DNA of 64,000 nucleotides from Citrobacter sp. R56 (GCF_016811995.1 NZ_CP069159.1:2976001-3040000), one strand, 5' to 3'; positions 1-9,473 are shown, counted from the first letter of the stretch. Program-made: numbers and translations. Notes: a model not told the origin generated them from the sequence alone.

Positions 1-1091
1 CGCACTTCATCGCCCCAGGTGGGTAAACCTTTGCGATAGCGGTGTTCATTCTGTAACTGGGCGCTGATCATCTGACCGCTTTTCACACGCACATGATAAA
101 TGGAGAGATCGCCGAGATAGGCGATATGCACCACTTCACCCACGGCAAAATTGTAGCCATCGGCCGGTGGCGCCTCACAGAGCATGATCTTCTCAGGACG
201 AAGCGCGACATACACCGGCACGTTATCGACAATCGACGCATCGGCATCCACCTTTAAGGGATGCACCAACCCTGGAGAGTCGATCACCAGGCCATCTTCC
301 TGACGGTCTTTCAACAAGCCCTCAAAGACATTCACAGAACCGATAAACTCCGCGCTATACCGGGTGGTCGGATGTTCATAGATCTCTTCCGGCTCGCCAA
401 TTTGTACAAACTTGCCGCGATTCATGATCGCAATACGCCCGGCCATGGTCATCGCTTCTTCCTGGTCATGCGTCACCATGACGCAGGTCGCGCCCACGCG
501 TTCGAGGATATCGACCACTTCCAGTTGCATCCGGTCACGCAGTTTTTTATCCAGTGCGCCCATAGGTTCGTCAAGCAGCAGTAACTTCGGACGCTTAGCC
601 AGACTGCGCGCCAGTGCCACGCGCTGACGTTGCCCACCCGAAAGCTGGTGCGGCTTACGTTTGGCAAACTCCTGCATGTGCACCAGCCCCAGCATTTCAG
701 TCACTCGCGCGTCGATTTCGCCCTTTGGCAACTTGTCCTGTTTGAGGCCAAACGCAATGTTCTGCTCCACCGTCATGTGTGGAAACAGCGCATAAGACTG
801 AAACATCATATTGATCGGGCGCAGATAAGGCGGTACATGCGCCAAATCAACGCCGTCCAGAATGATTTGTCCGGTGGTCGGTTGTTCAAAACCCGCCAGC
901 ATCCGCAGCAGCGTGGATTTCCCGCAGCCCGATGCGCCAAGTAATGCAAATATTTCGCCTTTATAAATAGTGAGATTGACGTCATCCACGGCACTCTGAC
1001 CGTCATATGACTTAGTCAGATTGCGGATTTCAAGAAGCGGCGTTAGCGCTTTACGGATTTTCGCCTGCGGGCGGGGGATTGGCTCATTCAC
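1..1091 (-). CDS. potG: Putrescine ABC transporter ATPase PotG (C-terminus outside window)
   Basis: ATP-hydrolysing subunit of the PotFGHI putrescine importer, acting on the cytoplasmic face of the inner membrane. Translation of the minus strand gives a Walker A (GASGCGKST), the ABC signature LSGGQRQR, a Walker B ending LLLDEP and the H-loop VTHD, followed by the start of the TOBE-like C-terminal region. I chose the GTG at 1089-1091 (reading V/MNEPIPRPQAK), which matches the E. coli protein start. About 363 of the usual 377 codons are present, so only the last dozen or so residues lie beyond base 1. It follows potF in the same direction, with hairpins between the two. Recognition rests on remembered E. 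coli PotG, with only scattered differences. Confidence 0.96.
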   Translation of the reverse strand, partial: MNEPIPRPQAKIRKALTPLLEIRNLTKSYDGQSAVDDVNLTIYKGEIFALLGASGCGKSTLLRMLAGFEQPTTGQIILDGVDLAHVPPYLRPINMMFQSYALFPHMTVEQNIAFGLKQDKLPKGEIDARVTEMLGLVHMQEFAKRKPHQLSGGQRQRVALARSLAKRPKLLLLDEPMGALDKKLRDRMQLEVVDILERVGATCVMVTHDQEEAMTMAGRIAIMNRGKFVQIGEPEEIYEHPTTRYSAEFIGSVNVFEGLLKDRQEDGLVIDSPGLVHPLKVDADASIVDNVPVYVALRPEKIMLCEAPPADGYNFAVGEVVHIAYLGDLSIYHVRVKSGQMISAQLQNEHRYRKGLPTWGDEV

Positions 1092-1130
1092 GGGGTGCTC
1101 TCCGGCATAAAACAAAAAAACAGGGCAAAT

Positions 1131-1225
1131 TACGCACCATCACGGTGCGCATTGCCGGGTAGCGTGTTAGTTACCCGCCCCACAAAACGTAATGTCCTGC
1201 AGGACGGGTAAGCGTGTGCGTTACC
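1131..1225 (-). repeat. Cluster of inverted repeats between potF and potG
   Basis: Four adjacent hairpin-forming units are visible: CGCACC/GGTGCG (1133-1149), CGGGTA/TACCCG (1156-1177), the 12-bp palindrome GTCCTGCAGGAC (1194-1205), and a second GGGTAA/TTACC unit just after it that resembles the 1156 unit. Such stems between a highly expressed binding-protein gene (potF) and its downstream transporter genes usually protect the upstream mRNA or reduce read-through. That role is inferred here. Confidence 0.6.
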
Positions 1226-1244
1226 GGGCAATAACCTCAAACGC

Positions 1245-2357
1245 TTATTTACCGCTCTTCACCTTGGTCCAGGCACGTGTACGAACACGGTCGATCTTCG
1301 GATCCTGAACTTTCAGTGTGAACATTTTGGCGCGTACATCCGCTGGCGGATAAATACCCGGGTTGTCACGGACTTCCGGGCTGACCAACGTTGTCGCTTC
1401 TTTGTTAGCGTTAGCGTAGAACACATGATCGGAAATGTGAGCAATCACATCCGGACGCAACAGATAGTTGAGGAACTGATAAGCCTCCTCTTTATTCTTC
1501 GCGTCAGCAGGCATCGCAAAGACGTCAAAGAACGCCATCGCCCCCTCTTTCGGGATCGAATAGGAAATATTTACGCCATTTTTAGCTTCTTTTGCACGGT
1601 TAGCGGCCTGCCAGACATCCCCTGCCCAGCCAATCGCCACACAAATGTCGCCATTGGCTAGATCGTTGATGTATTGCGAGGAATGGAAGTAGCGAATATT
1701 GGGACGCAGCTTCAGCAACAGCTCGGTTGCCGGGCCGGTATAATCATCTGCCTTAGTACTGTTCGGATCTTTGCCCAGATAGTTCAGCACCGTAGAAAAC
1801 ACCTCTTCAGGTGCATCCAGGAAAGAGACACCACAGCTTTTCAGCTTCTCGAGATTTTCAGGTTTAAAGATCAGATCCCAGCTGTTCACCGGGGCATCTT
1901 CCCCCAGCACCGCTTTCACTTTATCGACGTTGTAGCCAATACCGGTCGTCGCCCACATATACGGCATCGCAAATTTATTGCCCGGATCGTGCTTGGCAAC
2001 CAGCTTCAATAATTCAGGATCGAGGTTTTTCCAGTCAGGAAGTTTGCTTTTATCCAGAGGTTGAAACACACCCGCCGTTAACTGACGTTCCATAAAGCTC
2101 GCGGATGGCACCACCAGATCAAAACCGGTACTCCCGGCCATCAATTTACCTTCAAGGACTTCATTGGAGTCAAACACGTCATAGATAACTTTAATGCCTG
2201 TCTCTTTTTCAAAATTAGCCACCGTATCCGGGGCGATATAATCAGACCAGTTATAGATATGAAGGGTTTTTTGTTCAGCAGCGAGCGTGCCGGCAGAGAC
2301 GGCCATCAAAGCGCCCGCAACCAGACCCGATAGCCATTTTTTATTTAAGGCGGTCAT
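1245..2357 (-). CDS. potF: Putrescine periplasmic binding protein PotF
   Basis: Periplasmic receptor that delivers putrescine to PotGHI. The 370-residue product has a signal peptide (KK, hydrophobic stretch, then a Leu-Ala-Ala site near residue 26) and a spermidine/putrescine-binding (SBP type 1) fold. Conserved ligand-pocket regions are visible, such as YNWSDYIAP near the N-terminus and the GWAGDVWQA segment near residue 245. Length equals E. coli PotF. It is first in the potFG(HI) unit on the minus strand, with potG 153 bp downstream after a set of hairpins. The start ATG lies just upstream of the KK of the leader. Confidence 0.97.
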   Translation of the reverse strand: MTALNKKWLSGLVAGALMAVSAGTLAAEQKTLHIYNWSDYIAPDTVANFEKETGIKVIYDVFDSNEVLEGKLMAGSTGFDLVVPSASFMERQLTAGVFQPLDKSKLPDWKNLDPELLKLVAKHDPGNKFAMPYMWATTGIGYNVDKVKAVLGEDAPVNSWDLIFKPENLEKLKSCGVSFLDAPEEVFSTVLNYLGKDPNSTKADDYTGPATELLLKLRPNIRYFHSSQYINDLANGDICVAIGWAGDVWQAANRAKEAKNGVNISYSIPKEGAMAFFDVFAMPADAKNKEEAYQFLNYLLRPDVIAHISDHVFYANANKEATTLVSPEVRDNPGIYPPADVRAKMFTLKVQDPKIDRVRTRAWTKVKSGK

Positions 2358-2664
2358 AATCTCTTTCCTTATGAAAATCCGTTAACAAACGAATCAATAT
2401 TGTCACATTCTAAGATATGCAAAAAATATGCATATTTTTTCATCCGACACAGGTAAAGAAGAGTCGACTCTCCCCCTGCCGTCATTGCTCGCGATATAAA
2501 AGCCTCGCAAGAATAACTTTAGCCAGGGTTTGAGACTATAGCTCAGATTAAAAAACGCCTTTTATCAATTTTTTATGCAGGATTTGTCTATGACGTAAAG
2601 CGAAACTGTCAGAAAGGAAGTGAATAATTCTTTAAGAAAAGGTTAAATGCAGCATAACGCAATG
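2358..2664. other. Non-coding region upstream of potF
   Basis: About 300 bp between the ybjN terminator and potF. It contains AT-rich stretches (for example around 2400-2440) that could hold the potF promoter, but I cannot assign -35/-10 boxes with confidence. No open frame with a ribosome binding site was seen. Confidence 0.5.
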
Positions 2665-2701
2665 AAAACAGTAGCCGCTTTGGCAGCGGCTGCTTTTTTT
2701 T
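2665..2701. terminator. Bidirectional terminator after ybjN
   Basis: The stem AGCCGC...GCGGCT is flanked by an A-run on the left and eight T residues on the right of the plus strand, so it can act in both directions. It lies directly after the ybjN stop codon and separates the ybjC-nfsA-rimK-ybjN operon from potF. Confidence 0.8.
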
Positions 2702-2709
2702 GAAAGGGA

Positions 2710-3186
2710 TCAGTGAAGAAAATGGTTTTCAGCGCCGTCTTTTTGCGCGTCTTCGTCAGCGCTGAACAAAAGTTGGTGCGCCCCGGCTTCCAGGATAACC
2801 ATTGAGATCTGCTCTTCGCTCTGACGAACAAACCACTCAAACTGTTCGTACGTCACCCCAGGCATCACGGATAACGACTGGCAAACCACCAGCTTCGGCA
2901 GATTGTCATCCTGCATGTCGAGAAACGCTTTCACGGTTAACGAACTGGCGTTAATCGCGGATAAATCGGCCGCCAGCGGCAACAGCGCGGAAGGTCTGAC
3001 TTCCGCCATGGCAGAAAACAGCAGCGTGTTATCCACCAAATCAATTTTTGCGTCGTAGATGCCATCGAAGTTCTGCATATGCGGTAAATGCAGCGCCTGG
3101 CAAGTATCACATTCAAAAAAACTCATGCCCAGGTCGTCGAGCCATTGACGCAACGTATCCAGAGTGGGAACGACCAGTGATGTCAT
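2710..3186 (-). CDS. ybjN: YbjN family protein
   Basis: A 158-residue cytoplasmic protein of the YbjN family, which has a fold related to type III secretion chaperones. In E. coli it affects motility, stress response and membrane phenotypes when its dose is changed; the molecular activity is unknown. The sequence begins MTSLVVPTLDTLRQWLDDLG and carries the acidic, hydrophobic composition of the family. It is the last gene of the ybjC-nfsA-rimK-ybjN run, about 90 bp after rimK, and is followed at once by a strong terminator. Length equals the E. coli protein. Confidence 0.93.
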   Translation of the reverse strand: MTSLVVPTLDTLRQWLDDLGMSFFECDTCQALHLPHMQNFDGIYDAKIDLVDNTLLFSAMAEVRPSALLPLAADLSAINASSLTVKAFLDMQDDNLPKLVVCQSLSVMPGVTYEQFEWFVRQSEEQISMVILEAGAHQLLFSADEDAQKDGAENHFLH

Positions 3187-3276
3187 AATAATGTGCTACC
3201 TCTTACGATGAAAAAATACCGGGCACAGCTTACGCAAAAAGACCGCGTCATACCACGATTAGGGACAATATTGAGA

Positions 3277-4179
3277 TTAGCCACCCGTTTTAAGGCAAAA
3301 TTCGGCTGTCGCGTGACGTTCAATCCACTGGATCATTCGCCCGGCAATATCAACCCCTGTGGTTTTCTCGACACCTTCCAGGCCTGGCGATGCGTTCACT
3401 TCCATCACTAACGGCCCCCGCTCGGCGCGCAAAATATCGACTCCCGCGACATCCAGCCCCAGCGTTTGCGCAGCCTTGATGGCAATCTCTCGTTCACGAG
3501 CCGTAATTTGGGCAATGCTGGCAACACCGCCGCGATGCAGGTTAGAGCGAAAATCGCCCTCTTTTGCCCGCCGTTCGATAGCCGCCACAACCTCATCGCC
3601 CACCACCAGACAGCGAATATCGCGACCTTTGGCTTCCGCAATATACTCCTGCACCAGAATATGCGCGTTAAGCCCGCGAAAGGCGTCAACCACGCTCTCC
3701 GCCGCCTGGCGCGTTTCGGCCAGCACGACGCCAATCCCCTGCGTTCCCTCGACCAGTTTAACCACCAGCGGCGCGCCACCAACCATCTCGATCAGATCAC
3801 TCGTGTCATCTGGCGAATGGGCGATCCCGGTAATGGGCAAATCAATCCCTTGCCGGGCGAGTAACTGTAACGAACGCAGCTTGTCGCGCGCGCGGGTGAT
3901 CGCAACGGATTCATTAAGCGGGTAGCTGCCGAGCAGCTCAAACTGACGCAGGGACGCCGTGCCGTAAAACGTTATCGCGGAGCCAATACGCGGGATGACC
4001 GCATCATACTGAGGAAGCTGGCGGCCTTTGTAATGAATGGACGACCCTGCCGGACTGACGTTCATATAGCAGGAAAGGGGATCGAGAATATCAACCAGAT
4101 GGCCGCGTTTCATCGCCGCTTCTCGCAGGCGTTTACAAGAATAGAGCGTTCCGTCCCGGGACAAAATGGCAATTTTCAC
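3277..4179 (-). CDS. rimK: Ribosomal protein S6 glutamate ligase RimK
   Basis: ATP-grasp ligase that adds glutamate residues to the C-terminus of ribosomal protein S6 and can make poly-alpha-glutamate. I set the start at GTG 4179 ([14 protein letters not shown]), which gives exactly 300 residues as in E. coli. An upstream in-frame ATG (4221) would add 14 unrelated residues. A purine-rich AGAGAGGTG lies just upstream of the chosen start. Visible ATP-grasp features are [17 protein letters not shown] (phosphate-binding loop region) and the metal-binding VMEVNASPG near the C-terminus. It lies 59 bp after nfsA on the same strand. Confidence 0.96.
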   Translation of the reverse strand: MKIAILSRDGTLYSCKRLREAAMKRGHLVDILDPLSCYMNVSPAGSSIHYKGRQLPQYDAVIPRIGSAITFYGTASLRQFELLGSYPLNESVAITRARDKLRSLQLLARQGIDLPITGIAHSPDDTSDLIEMVGGAPLVVKLVEGTQGIGVVLAETRQAAESVVDAFRGLNAHILVQEYIAEAKGRDIRCLVVGDEVVAAIERRAKEGDFRSNLHRGGVASIAQITAREREIAIKAAQTLGLDVAGVDILRAERGPLVMEVNASPGLEGVEKTTGVDIAGRMIQWIERHATAEFCLKTGG

Positions 4180-4238
4180 CCTGCACCTCTCTGAAAGACC
4201 TGGTAAAAGCCTGCGTATCATACACTGGGTTATTGCCT

Positions 4239-4961
4239 TTAGCGCGTCGCCCAGCCTTGTTTATGTAAATATTCCAGAATGAAAGGTCGGTTTTCTTTAA
4301 TGATGGTACGCCGAATATGATCGCTCCAGGTATCGCGGCGCGCGTTGCTGTCTCGCGTCTGGTAATAGTGTGCGATCTGCTCGTCATAGTGTGCTAACAA
4401 AGAAGCATCCATCGGCTGATACTGGTTCTCGTGAACAATCAATCCGGCTGGCAAACGCGGTTTAACCCCAGGATTATCGGCGGGCCAACCGAGACACAAG
4501 CCAAACAGCGGCAGCACGTGTTTTGGCAATTTCAGCATTTCCGTTACCGCCTCGATATTATTACGCAGCCCCCCAATGAACACCCCGCCCAGCCCCAGGG
4601 ATTCCGCGGCGGTCAGCGCATTTTGCGCCATCATCGCAGTGTCGACCACCCCCAGCAATAACTGCTCCGCAAGGCCTAACTGGGCATCGGGGCAAATCTG
4701 TAAATGGCGATTAAAATCCGCGCAAAAAACCCAAAACTCGGCGGCCTGAGCCACGTGTTTTTGCCCACCAGTTAAGCTTACCAGCGCTTCACGCCGTGTT
4801 TTATCGGTAATACGGATGATAGAACTGCACTGCAGAAAGCTGGAGCTCGACGTCCCCTGCGCGGCGGCGATAATCGCCTCGCGCTGCGCATCGGAAAGCG
4901 CTTCATCAGTAAAATGGCGAATAGAACGGTGGCCACGCAGTAAATCAATGGTTGGAGTCAT
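4239..4961 (-). CDS. nfsA: Oxygen-insensitive NADPH nitroreductase NfsA
   Basis: FMN-dependent two-electron nitroreductase and quinone reductase that uses NADPH. The 240-residue length equals E. coli NfsA, and the family start [10 protein letters not shown], the [10 protein letters not shown] segment and the [13 protein letters not shown] region are present. It overlaps the end of ybjC by 17 bp, which implies translational coupling, and is followed by rimK. In E. coli the ybjC-nfsA promoter is SoxS/MarA-controlled. I can only point to a possible site upstream of ybjC. Confidence 0.96.
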   Translation of the reverse strand: MTPTIDLLRGHRSIRHFTDEALSDAQREAIIAAAQGTSSSSFLQCSSIIRITDKTRREALVSLTGGQKHVAQAAEFWVFCADFNRHLQICPDAQLGLAEQLLLGVVDTAMMAQNALTAAESLGLGGVFIGGLRNNIEAVTEMLKLPKHVLPLFGLCLGWPADNPGVKPRLPAGLIVHENQYQPMDASLLAHYDEQIAHYYQTRDSNARRDTWSDHIRRTIIKENRPFILEYLHKQGWATR

Positions 4962-5235
4962 GAGGTTTATCTCTGTCAGAACGGGATGAGGTGTCGGGGG
5001 TACGCATCATCAGTTGTGGAGCGAGTCGTTGCGCGATTCGCCACATCAGCACGACTGCGGCAGGCAGCATCAGCAGGACGCCAATAAAGATCATCACGAT
5101 CTCCGCCAGCGAAGTGTTAAAAGGTGCAGGCAGTGTGAGAGTGTGATTGAGCGATAACAGGGCCAGCGCCAATATCACCATACCGAAAAACTCCAGTATC
5201 AACACACTTTTGGGTAGCGCGCCAATCGTCCGCAT
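4945..5235 (-). CDS. ybjC: Small inner-membrane protein YbjC
   Basis: A 96-residue predicted inner-membrane protein with two hydrophobic segments (about residues 10-30 and 45-65) separated by a short periplasmic stretch. It heads the ybjC-nfsA-rimK-ybjN operon, is divergent from grxA, and overlaps nfsA by 17 bp. Function is unknown; in E. coli it is a member of the SoxRS regulon through its shared promoter with nfsA. The C-terminal tail is hydrophilic and rich in Asp, Arg and Ser. Confidence 0.9.
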   Translation of the reverse strand: MRTIGALPKSVLILEFFGMVILALALLSLNHTLTLPAPFNTSLAEIVMIFIGVLLMLPAAVVLMWRIAQRLAPQLMMRTPDTSSRSDRDKPHDSNH

Positions 5236-5408
5236 ATGATGTCTCCCGATGAACGGATGCTCATTGTAAAACGTTCGGATGTGCCTTGCTTAACAGATAT
5301 AGCCTAAAGATATCAAAGCAACAGGTGCAACCTGCTTTTCATCCACGCCATTTAGCGGCATCATTACGGGATTCGCCGTCAGGCTCAGTAAGTTCGAGGA
5401 GAGAAACA
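5236..5408. promoter_or_regulatory. Divergent promoter region of ybjC and grxA
   Basis: This 173-bp gap must hold both promoters. On the plus strand the stretch ATGTGCCTTGCTTAACAG (about 5279-5296) loosely resembles a SoxS/MarA box. In E. coli the grxA side is activated by OxyR. No perfect OxyR motif could be read by eye. The grxA ribosome site is the GAGGAG near 5396. Confidence 0.4.
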
Positions 5409-5672
5409 ATGTTTACCGTGATTTTCGGTCGTCCAGGATGCCCCTATTGCGTACGCGCCAAAGAGCTGGCAGAGAAATTAAGCAATGAGCACGACGATTT
5501 CAACTATCGCTATATCGATATTCACGCTGAAGGGATTTCGAAAGCAGATCTGGAAAAGACTGTTGGCAAACCGGTTGAGACCGTACCGCAGATTTTTGTC
5601 GATCAAAAACACATCGGCGGCTGCACCGATTTTGAAGCATGGGCAAAAGAGAACGTCAATCTGTTTGCCTGA
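5409..5672 (+). CDS. grxA: Glutaredoxin 1
   Basis: Glutathione-dependent dithiol oxidoreductase that reduces ribonucleotide reductase and other disulfides in the cytoplasm. The active site CPYC is at residues 11-14, and the glutathione-binding TVPQIF and GGCTDF segments follow. I chose ATG 5409, preceded by GAGGAG, giving 87 residues; E. coli has 85. Upstream in-frame codons back to 5286 have no homology. The GG-C-TDF motif has Cys where E. coli has Tyr, so there is an extra cysteine near the glutathione site. It is divergent from ybjC and OxyR-regulated in E. coli. Confidence 0.95.
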   Translation: MFTVIFGRPGCPYCVRAKELAEKLSNEHDDFNYRYIDIHAEGISKADLEKTVGKPVETVPQIFVDQKHIGGCTDFEAWAKENVNLFA

Positions 5673-5680
5673 TGCGACGT

Positions 5681-5703
5681 AACGCCCTCGTCATGAGGGC
5701 GTT
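5681..5703. terminator. Hairpin between convergent grxA and ybjM
   Basis: Perfect stem AACGCCCTC/GAGGGCGTT with a five-base loop. It overlaps the ybjM stop codon and lies nine bases after the grxA stop, so it probably serves both genes. Confidence 0.75.
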
Positions 5704-6079
5704 ATTCGCTTTTCTTGCGCCGTGGGTCAAACAAATTGCTGATAAATAAAAAGCAGAGTGCCCCAAGCGCACACCAGAACACCGCGCTAAACAACCACGC
5801 AAGCTCCTGCCACAAAGAGCGGGTTGGTGTGAAAAAAAACCGCATTAGCAACAGACAACAGGGCGCCGCCAGCATCGCGCCAAACAGGGGTTTAATCACT
5901 TCCCTGCGATGGGACCAGAAACTGGCCACGGCACCGGGTAGCGTAAAAAACAGTAACCCAATCTCAGGATGACCTGCAGCCCGAAACGCCCCTTTCACGT
6001 TCATCACTAATGAAAGACACACCACAATAAAGAGTACAAAGCAGCAGACAGCGCCTGCCCAACCTTGTTTATGTTTCAA
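5702..6079 (-). CDS. ybjM: Inner-membrane protein YbjM
   Basis: A 125-residue integral membrane protein of unknown function with four hydrophobic segments and a basic C-terminus (DPRRKKSE). Length and sequence match E. coli YbjM. It is convergent with grxA and divergent from ybjL, and is monocistronic here. Confidence 0.88.
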   Translation of the reverse strand: MKHKQGWAGAVCCFVLFIVVCLSLVMNVKGAFRAAGHPEIGLLFFTLPGAVASFWSHRREVIKPLFGAMLAAPCCLLLMRFFFTPTRSLWQELAWLFSAVFWCALGALCFLFISNLFDPRRKKSE

Positions 6080-6350
6080 TCGTTCCTCCTGACACTATCT
6101 CTATCGAACACTCTTTTCGCCCGAAGGCGTCCAGTCAGATAAAGTCATCCGGCATTCCATGCCAAAACACGCCCACACGATTCTTATAGCCGTTGATACG
6201 TAATGAGATTAAACTAACCGCATAAATTGCTTTGTTGCTTTTATTTTGGAGGCTGTGCACGATGCCGTCGCCCCTTAATTCATGGCAAAAACATTAGCGT
6301 AAATTGTCATTTCTTTCAACAGCTTACTAGTAAACAAGAAGTTAGTCTCC

Positions 6351-8036
6351 GTGAATATAAACGTCGCAGATTTGTTAAATGGGAATTACATCCTGTTATT
6401 ATTTGTGGTCCTTGCGCTTGGCCTGTGTCTGGGCAAATTGCGCCTGGGATCGGTCCAACTCGGTAATTCCATTGGCGTTTTAGTCGTCTCATTATTATTA
6501 GGGCAGCAGCACTTCAGTATTAACACTGACGCCCTGAATCTCGGCTTTATGCTGTTTATTTTCTGCGTCGGCGTGGAAGCTGGGCCTAACTTTTTTTCCA
6601 TTTTTTTTCGCGATGGGAAAAATTATCTGATGTTAGCCCTGGTGATGGTGGGTAGTGCCATGCTGATCGCCCTGGGGTTAGGTAAGCTGTTTGGCTGGGA
6701 CATCGGCCTGACGGCCGGTATGCTCGCCGGTTCGATGACCTCCACGCCGGTGCTTGTCGGTGCGGGCGACACGCTGCGCCATTCCGGAATGGAAAGCTCC
6801 CAGCTTTCCGCCGCGCTGGATAACCTGAGCCTGGGCTACGCGCTAACCTATCTGATCGGTCTGGTCAGTTTAATTGTCGGCGCCCGTTACCTGCCTAAAC
6901 TCCAGCACCAGGATCTGCAAACCAGCGCCCAGCAGATCGCGCGTGAACGCGGTCTGGACACTGACGCTAACCGTAAAGTCTATCTGCCGGTTATCCGCGC
7001 CTACCGTGTGGGGCCGGAACTCGTTGCATGGGCCGACGGTAAAAATCTGCGCGAGCTGGGTATTTATCGTCAGACCGGCTGCTACATCGAGCGGATCCGC
7101 CGTAACGGTATTCTGGCGAATCCCGATGGCGATGCGGTGTTGCAAATGGGCGATGAAATCGCGTTAGTGGGCTACCCTGATGCCCATGCCCGCCTCGATC
7201 ACAGCTTCCGTAATGGGAAAGAGGTCTTCGATCGCGATTTGCTCGACATGCGCATCGTTACCGAAGAGATCGTGGTGAAAAACCACAATGCCGTGGGACG
7301 CCGTCTTGCGCAGTTGAAACTCACTGACCACGGTTGTTTTCTTAACCGCGTGATCCGCAGCCAGATTGAAATGCCCATCGACGACAACGTGGTGCTGAAC
7401 AAAGGTGATGTCCTGCAGGTGAGCGGCGATGCCCGTCGTGTCAAAACCATTGCGGATCGCATTGGTTTTATCTCCATCCACAGCCAGGTCACTGACCTGC
7501 TGGCCTTCTGCGCTTTCTTTATCATTGGCCTGATGATCGGGATGATCACCTTCCAGTTCAGCAACTTCAGTTTCGGAATCGGTAATGCTGCCGGGCTGCT
7601 GTTTGCCGGAATCATGCTGGGCTTTCTGCGCGCCAACCACCCCACCTTTGGCTACATCCCTCAGGGGGCGCTGAACATGGTGAAAGAGTTTGGCCTGATG
7701 GTATTCATGGCAGGCGTCGGTTTGAGTGCAGGTAGTGGTATCGGCAACGGACTTGGCGCTGTCGGCGGGCAAATGCTGATTGCGGGTCTGGTGGTCAGCC
7801 TGGTGCCCGTCGTCATCTGCTTCCTGTTTGGCGCCTATGTATTACGCATGAACCGCGCCTTATTGTTTGGCGCGATGATGGGGGCTCGAACCTGCGCCCC
7901 GGCGATGGAAATCATCAGCGATACCGCACGCAGCAACATCCCTGCGTTAGGTTACGCAGGCACCTATGCGATTGCCAACGTCTTGCTGACGCTGGCGGGG
8001 ACACTGATCGTCATCATCTGGCCCGGCTTAGGATAA
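6351..8036 (+). CDS. ybjL: AAE-family putative transporter YbjL
   Basis: A 561-residue inner-membrane protein of the aspartate:alanine exchanger family. Two blocks of five to six membrane helices (about residues 15-190 and 385-561) flank a cytoplasmic region with two TrkA-C/RCK-C domains (about 200-375). The start is GTG at 6351, which gives the E. coli length. Substrate is not proven for YbjL. The 271 bp upstream (6080-6350) are AT-rich and hold no gene. It is followed by the independent sigma-E promoter of rybB, 44 bp past the stop. Confidence 0.93.
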   Translation: MNINVADLLNGNYILLLFVVLALGLCLGKLRLGSVQLGNSIGVLVVSLLLGQQHFSINTDALNLGFMLFIFCVGVEAGPNFFSIFFRDGKNYLMLALVMVGSAMLIALGLGKLFGWDIGLTAGMLAGSMTSTPVLVGAGDTLRHSGMESSQLSAALDNLSLGYALTYLIGLVSLIVGARYLPKLQHQDLQTSAQQIARERGLDTDANRKVYLPVIRAYRVGPELVAWADGKNLRELGIYRQTGCYIERIRRNGILANPDGDAVLQMGDEIALVGYPDAHARLDHSFRNGKEVFDRDLLDMRIVTEEIVVKNHNAVGRRLAQLKLTDHGCFLNRVIRSQIEMPIDDNVVLNKGDVLQVSGDARRVKTIADRIGFISIHSQVTDLLAFCAFFIIGLMIGMITFQFSNFSFGIGNAAGLLFAGIMLGFLRANHPTFGYIPQGALNMVKEFGLMVFMAGVGLSAGSGIGNGLGAVGGQMLIAGLVVSLVPVVICFLFGAYVLRMNRALLFGAMMGARTCAPAMEIISDTARSNIPALGYAGTYAIANVLLTLAGTLIVIIWPGLG

Positions 8037-8079
8037 AACTGACATTTGCCTTTAAGTGAAAAATTTTTGCAGGTTAGTA

Positions 8080-8107
8080 GAACTTTTCTTAAAGGTGTCA
8101 GTCATAA
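8080..8107 (+). promoter_or_regulatory. Sigma-E promoter of rybB
   Basis: A GAACTTT -35 element (8080-8086) and a GTCATAA -10 region (8101-8107) are placed correctly for a start at 8113. This matches the known RpoE-dependent promoter of rybB in E. coli and Salmonella. Confidence 0.8.
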
Positions 8108-8112
8108 CTAGT

Positions 8113-8191
8113 GCCACTGCTTTTCTTTGATGTCCCCAATTTGTGGAGCCCATCAACCCCGCCGTTTTGGTTCAAGGTTGATGGGTTTTTT
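8113..8191 (+). ncRNA. rybB: RybB small RNA
   Basis: Hfq-dependent, sigma-E-induced small RNA that represses outer-membrane porin mRNAs. The sequence starts GCCACTGCTTTTCTTTGATG, which includes the 5' seed that pairs with omp messages, and ends in the terminator stem CCCATCAACC/GGTTGATGGG followed by T6. It is 79 nt, as in E. coli, with only a few base differences. The 3' half of the terminator (from 8181) is also the attachment core of the neighbouring mobile element, but the RNA itself is left intact by the insertion. Confidence 0.96.
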
Positions 8192-8206
8192 GTTGCCTTA
8201 AATTTA
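8181..8206 (+). repeat. Left attachment site (attL)
   Basis: The core ATGGGTTTTTTGTTGCCT is the 3' arm and U-tract of the rybB terminator. It recurs at 16603. Similarity continues patchily for about 85 bp (AATCAATCA, then TGGCGACAAAATGG near 8251 and 16671), so the phage arm itself resembles the chromosomal flank. Confidence 0.85.
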
Positions 8207-8356
8207 TAGTCTTTATAATCAATCACTTATGCCACACCTTTAAGCCTAATGGCGACAAAATGGCGGCGAAGTTTACTTCCCCCACCTTTCTTACTATTCT
8301 TACTTGTTCATTTTCTGCCAAAATAAACTTGGTACCCTACGATATGGAACTTCGTT

Positions 8357-9400
8357 ATGAGCAATCAATCCTTACCAACTCTTGATGCAGCTAAATTGTT
8401 CGACAACGCAGTAATCTCTATACAATTAGGCATAGAGGATTTCTCGCTAGCAACTTCTCCTTCCGATGCAGGAGGGAATCCACATAGAGCACTTTCATCA
8501 GTAAGAAATCTCTTTGCTGGAATGCTGCTTTTGTTCAAATACAAAATTGCTGCGTCCGTAAATAATCCAGTCGATGCCTACACAATAATTTTTAACCCCC
8601 CATCCATCGTACCGGAATCGGATGACAATGGTGGCGTTAGGTGGGTTCCGGATGGAAAATTTAAGAAAACAACTATCGATGTCCAAGGTATTGAGCAGCG
8701 TTTCAAAGGATTCGGCATAAACGTTGATTGGGATGCAATCAAACAACTACAAGATTGTAGGAATCATCTTGAACACTTACATCCTAAGCATACATATGGC
8801 GAAGTTGGCGGATTTGTTGCCGACCTTTTTCCCGTCCTAAGTGATTTCATTACTAATGAGTTACAACAAGTTCCAATGGATGTCTTAGGTGGGGCTTGGG
8901 AAAAGATGCTTGCTCACAAGGATTTCTACAACGAAAAACTTGCTGAATGTGAAGACAGTTGGCAATCCGCAGATATCCCTGATGGGATGCAAACCTATTT
9001 AGATGATTGCAATTGCCAGATGTGCGGATCGCAACTCATTAAGGCGGCGGATGAAGACTTAGCGTTAGAACTCACTGTTAAACAGCATAAAGATAAATTT
9101 AAATATCGTTGTGTTAGCTGCGGTTACGCAGACCTGATTGCACCGGAACTCTATCACGCTTTTCATGTTGCCAATGATTATGACCCTCGCGATGGTAGTG
9201 AGCCAATTTATGAAACCTGTTACGAATGCAATCATGATACCTTTTTGATTTTCGAACAAGAATGTGCTTGGTGTGGTGCTACCCTTGAACACAATACGTG
9301 TAGCATTTGTGGACAGCCTCTAACACAAGATGAGCAAGATAACGGGGGCTTATGTAGTGCCGATCAATATACTCGCGAAAAATTTATGCGCGAAGACTGA
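8357..9400 (+). CDS. HEPN-motif protein with C-terminal zinc ribbons (prophage cargo)
   Basis: A 347-residue protein I cannot assign to a named family. The N-terminal half looks alpha-helical and contains DCRNHLEH at residues 133-140. That fits the R-[N/H]-x3-H catalytic motif of HEPN ribonucleases (R135, N136, H140). The C-terminal third (from about residue 217) is a series of CxxC pairs: CQMC, CVSC, CYEC, CAWC and CSIC, typical of tandem zinc ribbons. It is AT-richer than its chromosomal neighbours, transcribed alone, and sits between attL and the phage late-gene end, a usual cargo position in P2-like phages. A defence or toxin role is inferred. The HEPN reading rests on one short motif. 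Confidence 0.75.
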   Translation: MSNQSLPTLDAAKLFDNAVISIQLGIEDFSLATSPSDAGGNPHRALSSVRNLFAGMLLLFKYKIAASVNNPVDAYTIIFNPPSIVPESDDNGGVRWVPDGKFKKTTIDVQGIEQRFKGFGINVDWDAIKQLQDCRNHLEHLHPKHTYGEVGGFVADLFPVLSDFITNELQQVPMDVLGGAWEKMLAHKDFYNEKLAECEDSWQSADIPDGMQTYLDDCNCQMCGSQLIKAADEDLALELTVKQHKDKFKYRCVSCGYADLIAPELYHAFHVANDYDPRDGSEPIYETCYECNHDTFLIFEQECAWCGATLEHNTCSICGQPLTQDEQDNGGLCSADQYTREKFMRED

Positions 9401-9438
9401 GAAAATTTTTCAGATTTTGATAAATTAAAAAATGTTCC

Positions 9439-9473
9439 AAAACCCCCGATGTTCCTCGTTTCGTGGGTTTTTT
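9439..9473 (+). terminator. Terminator after the HEPN/zinc-ribbon gene
   Basis: AAAACCC pairs with GGGTTTTTT about 20 bases later, 36 bp after the stop codon. Confidence 0.55.

Noticed and set aside
3359-3925. 188-codon frame antisense to rimK
   Set aside because: Ser/Arg/Ala-rich shadow of a conserved gene.
7164-7772. 202-codon frame antisense to ybjL
   Set aside because: Mirror of the ybjL soluble domain; no independent evidence.
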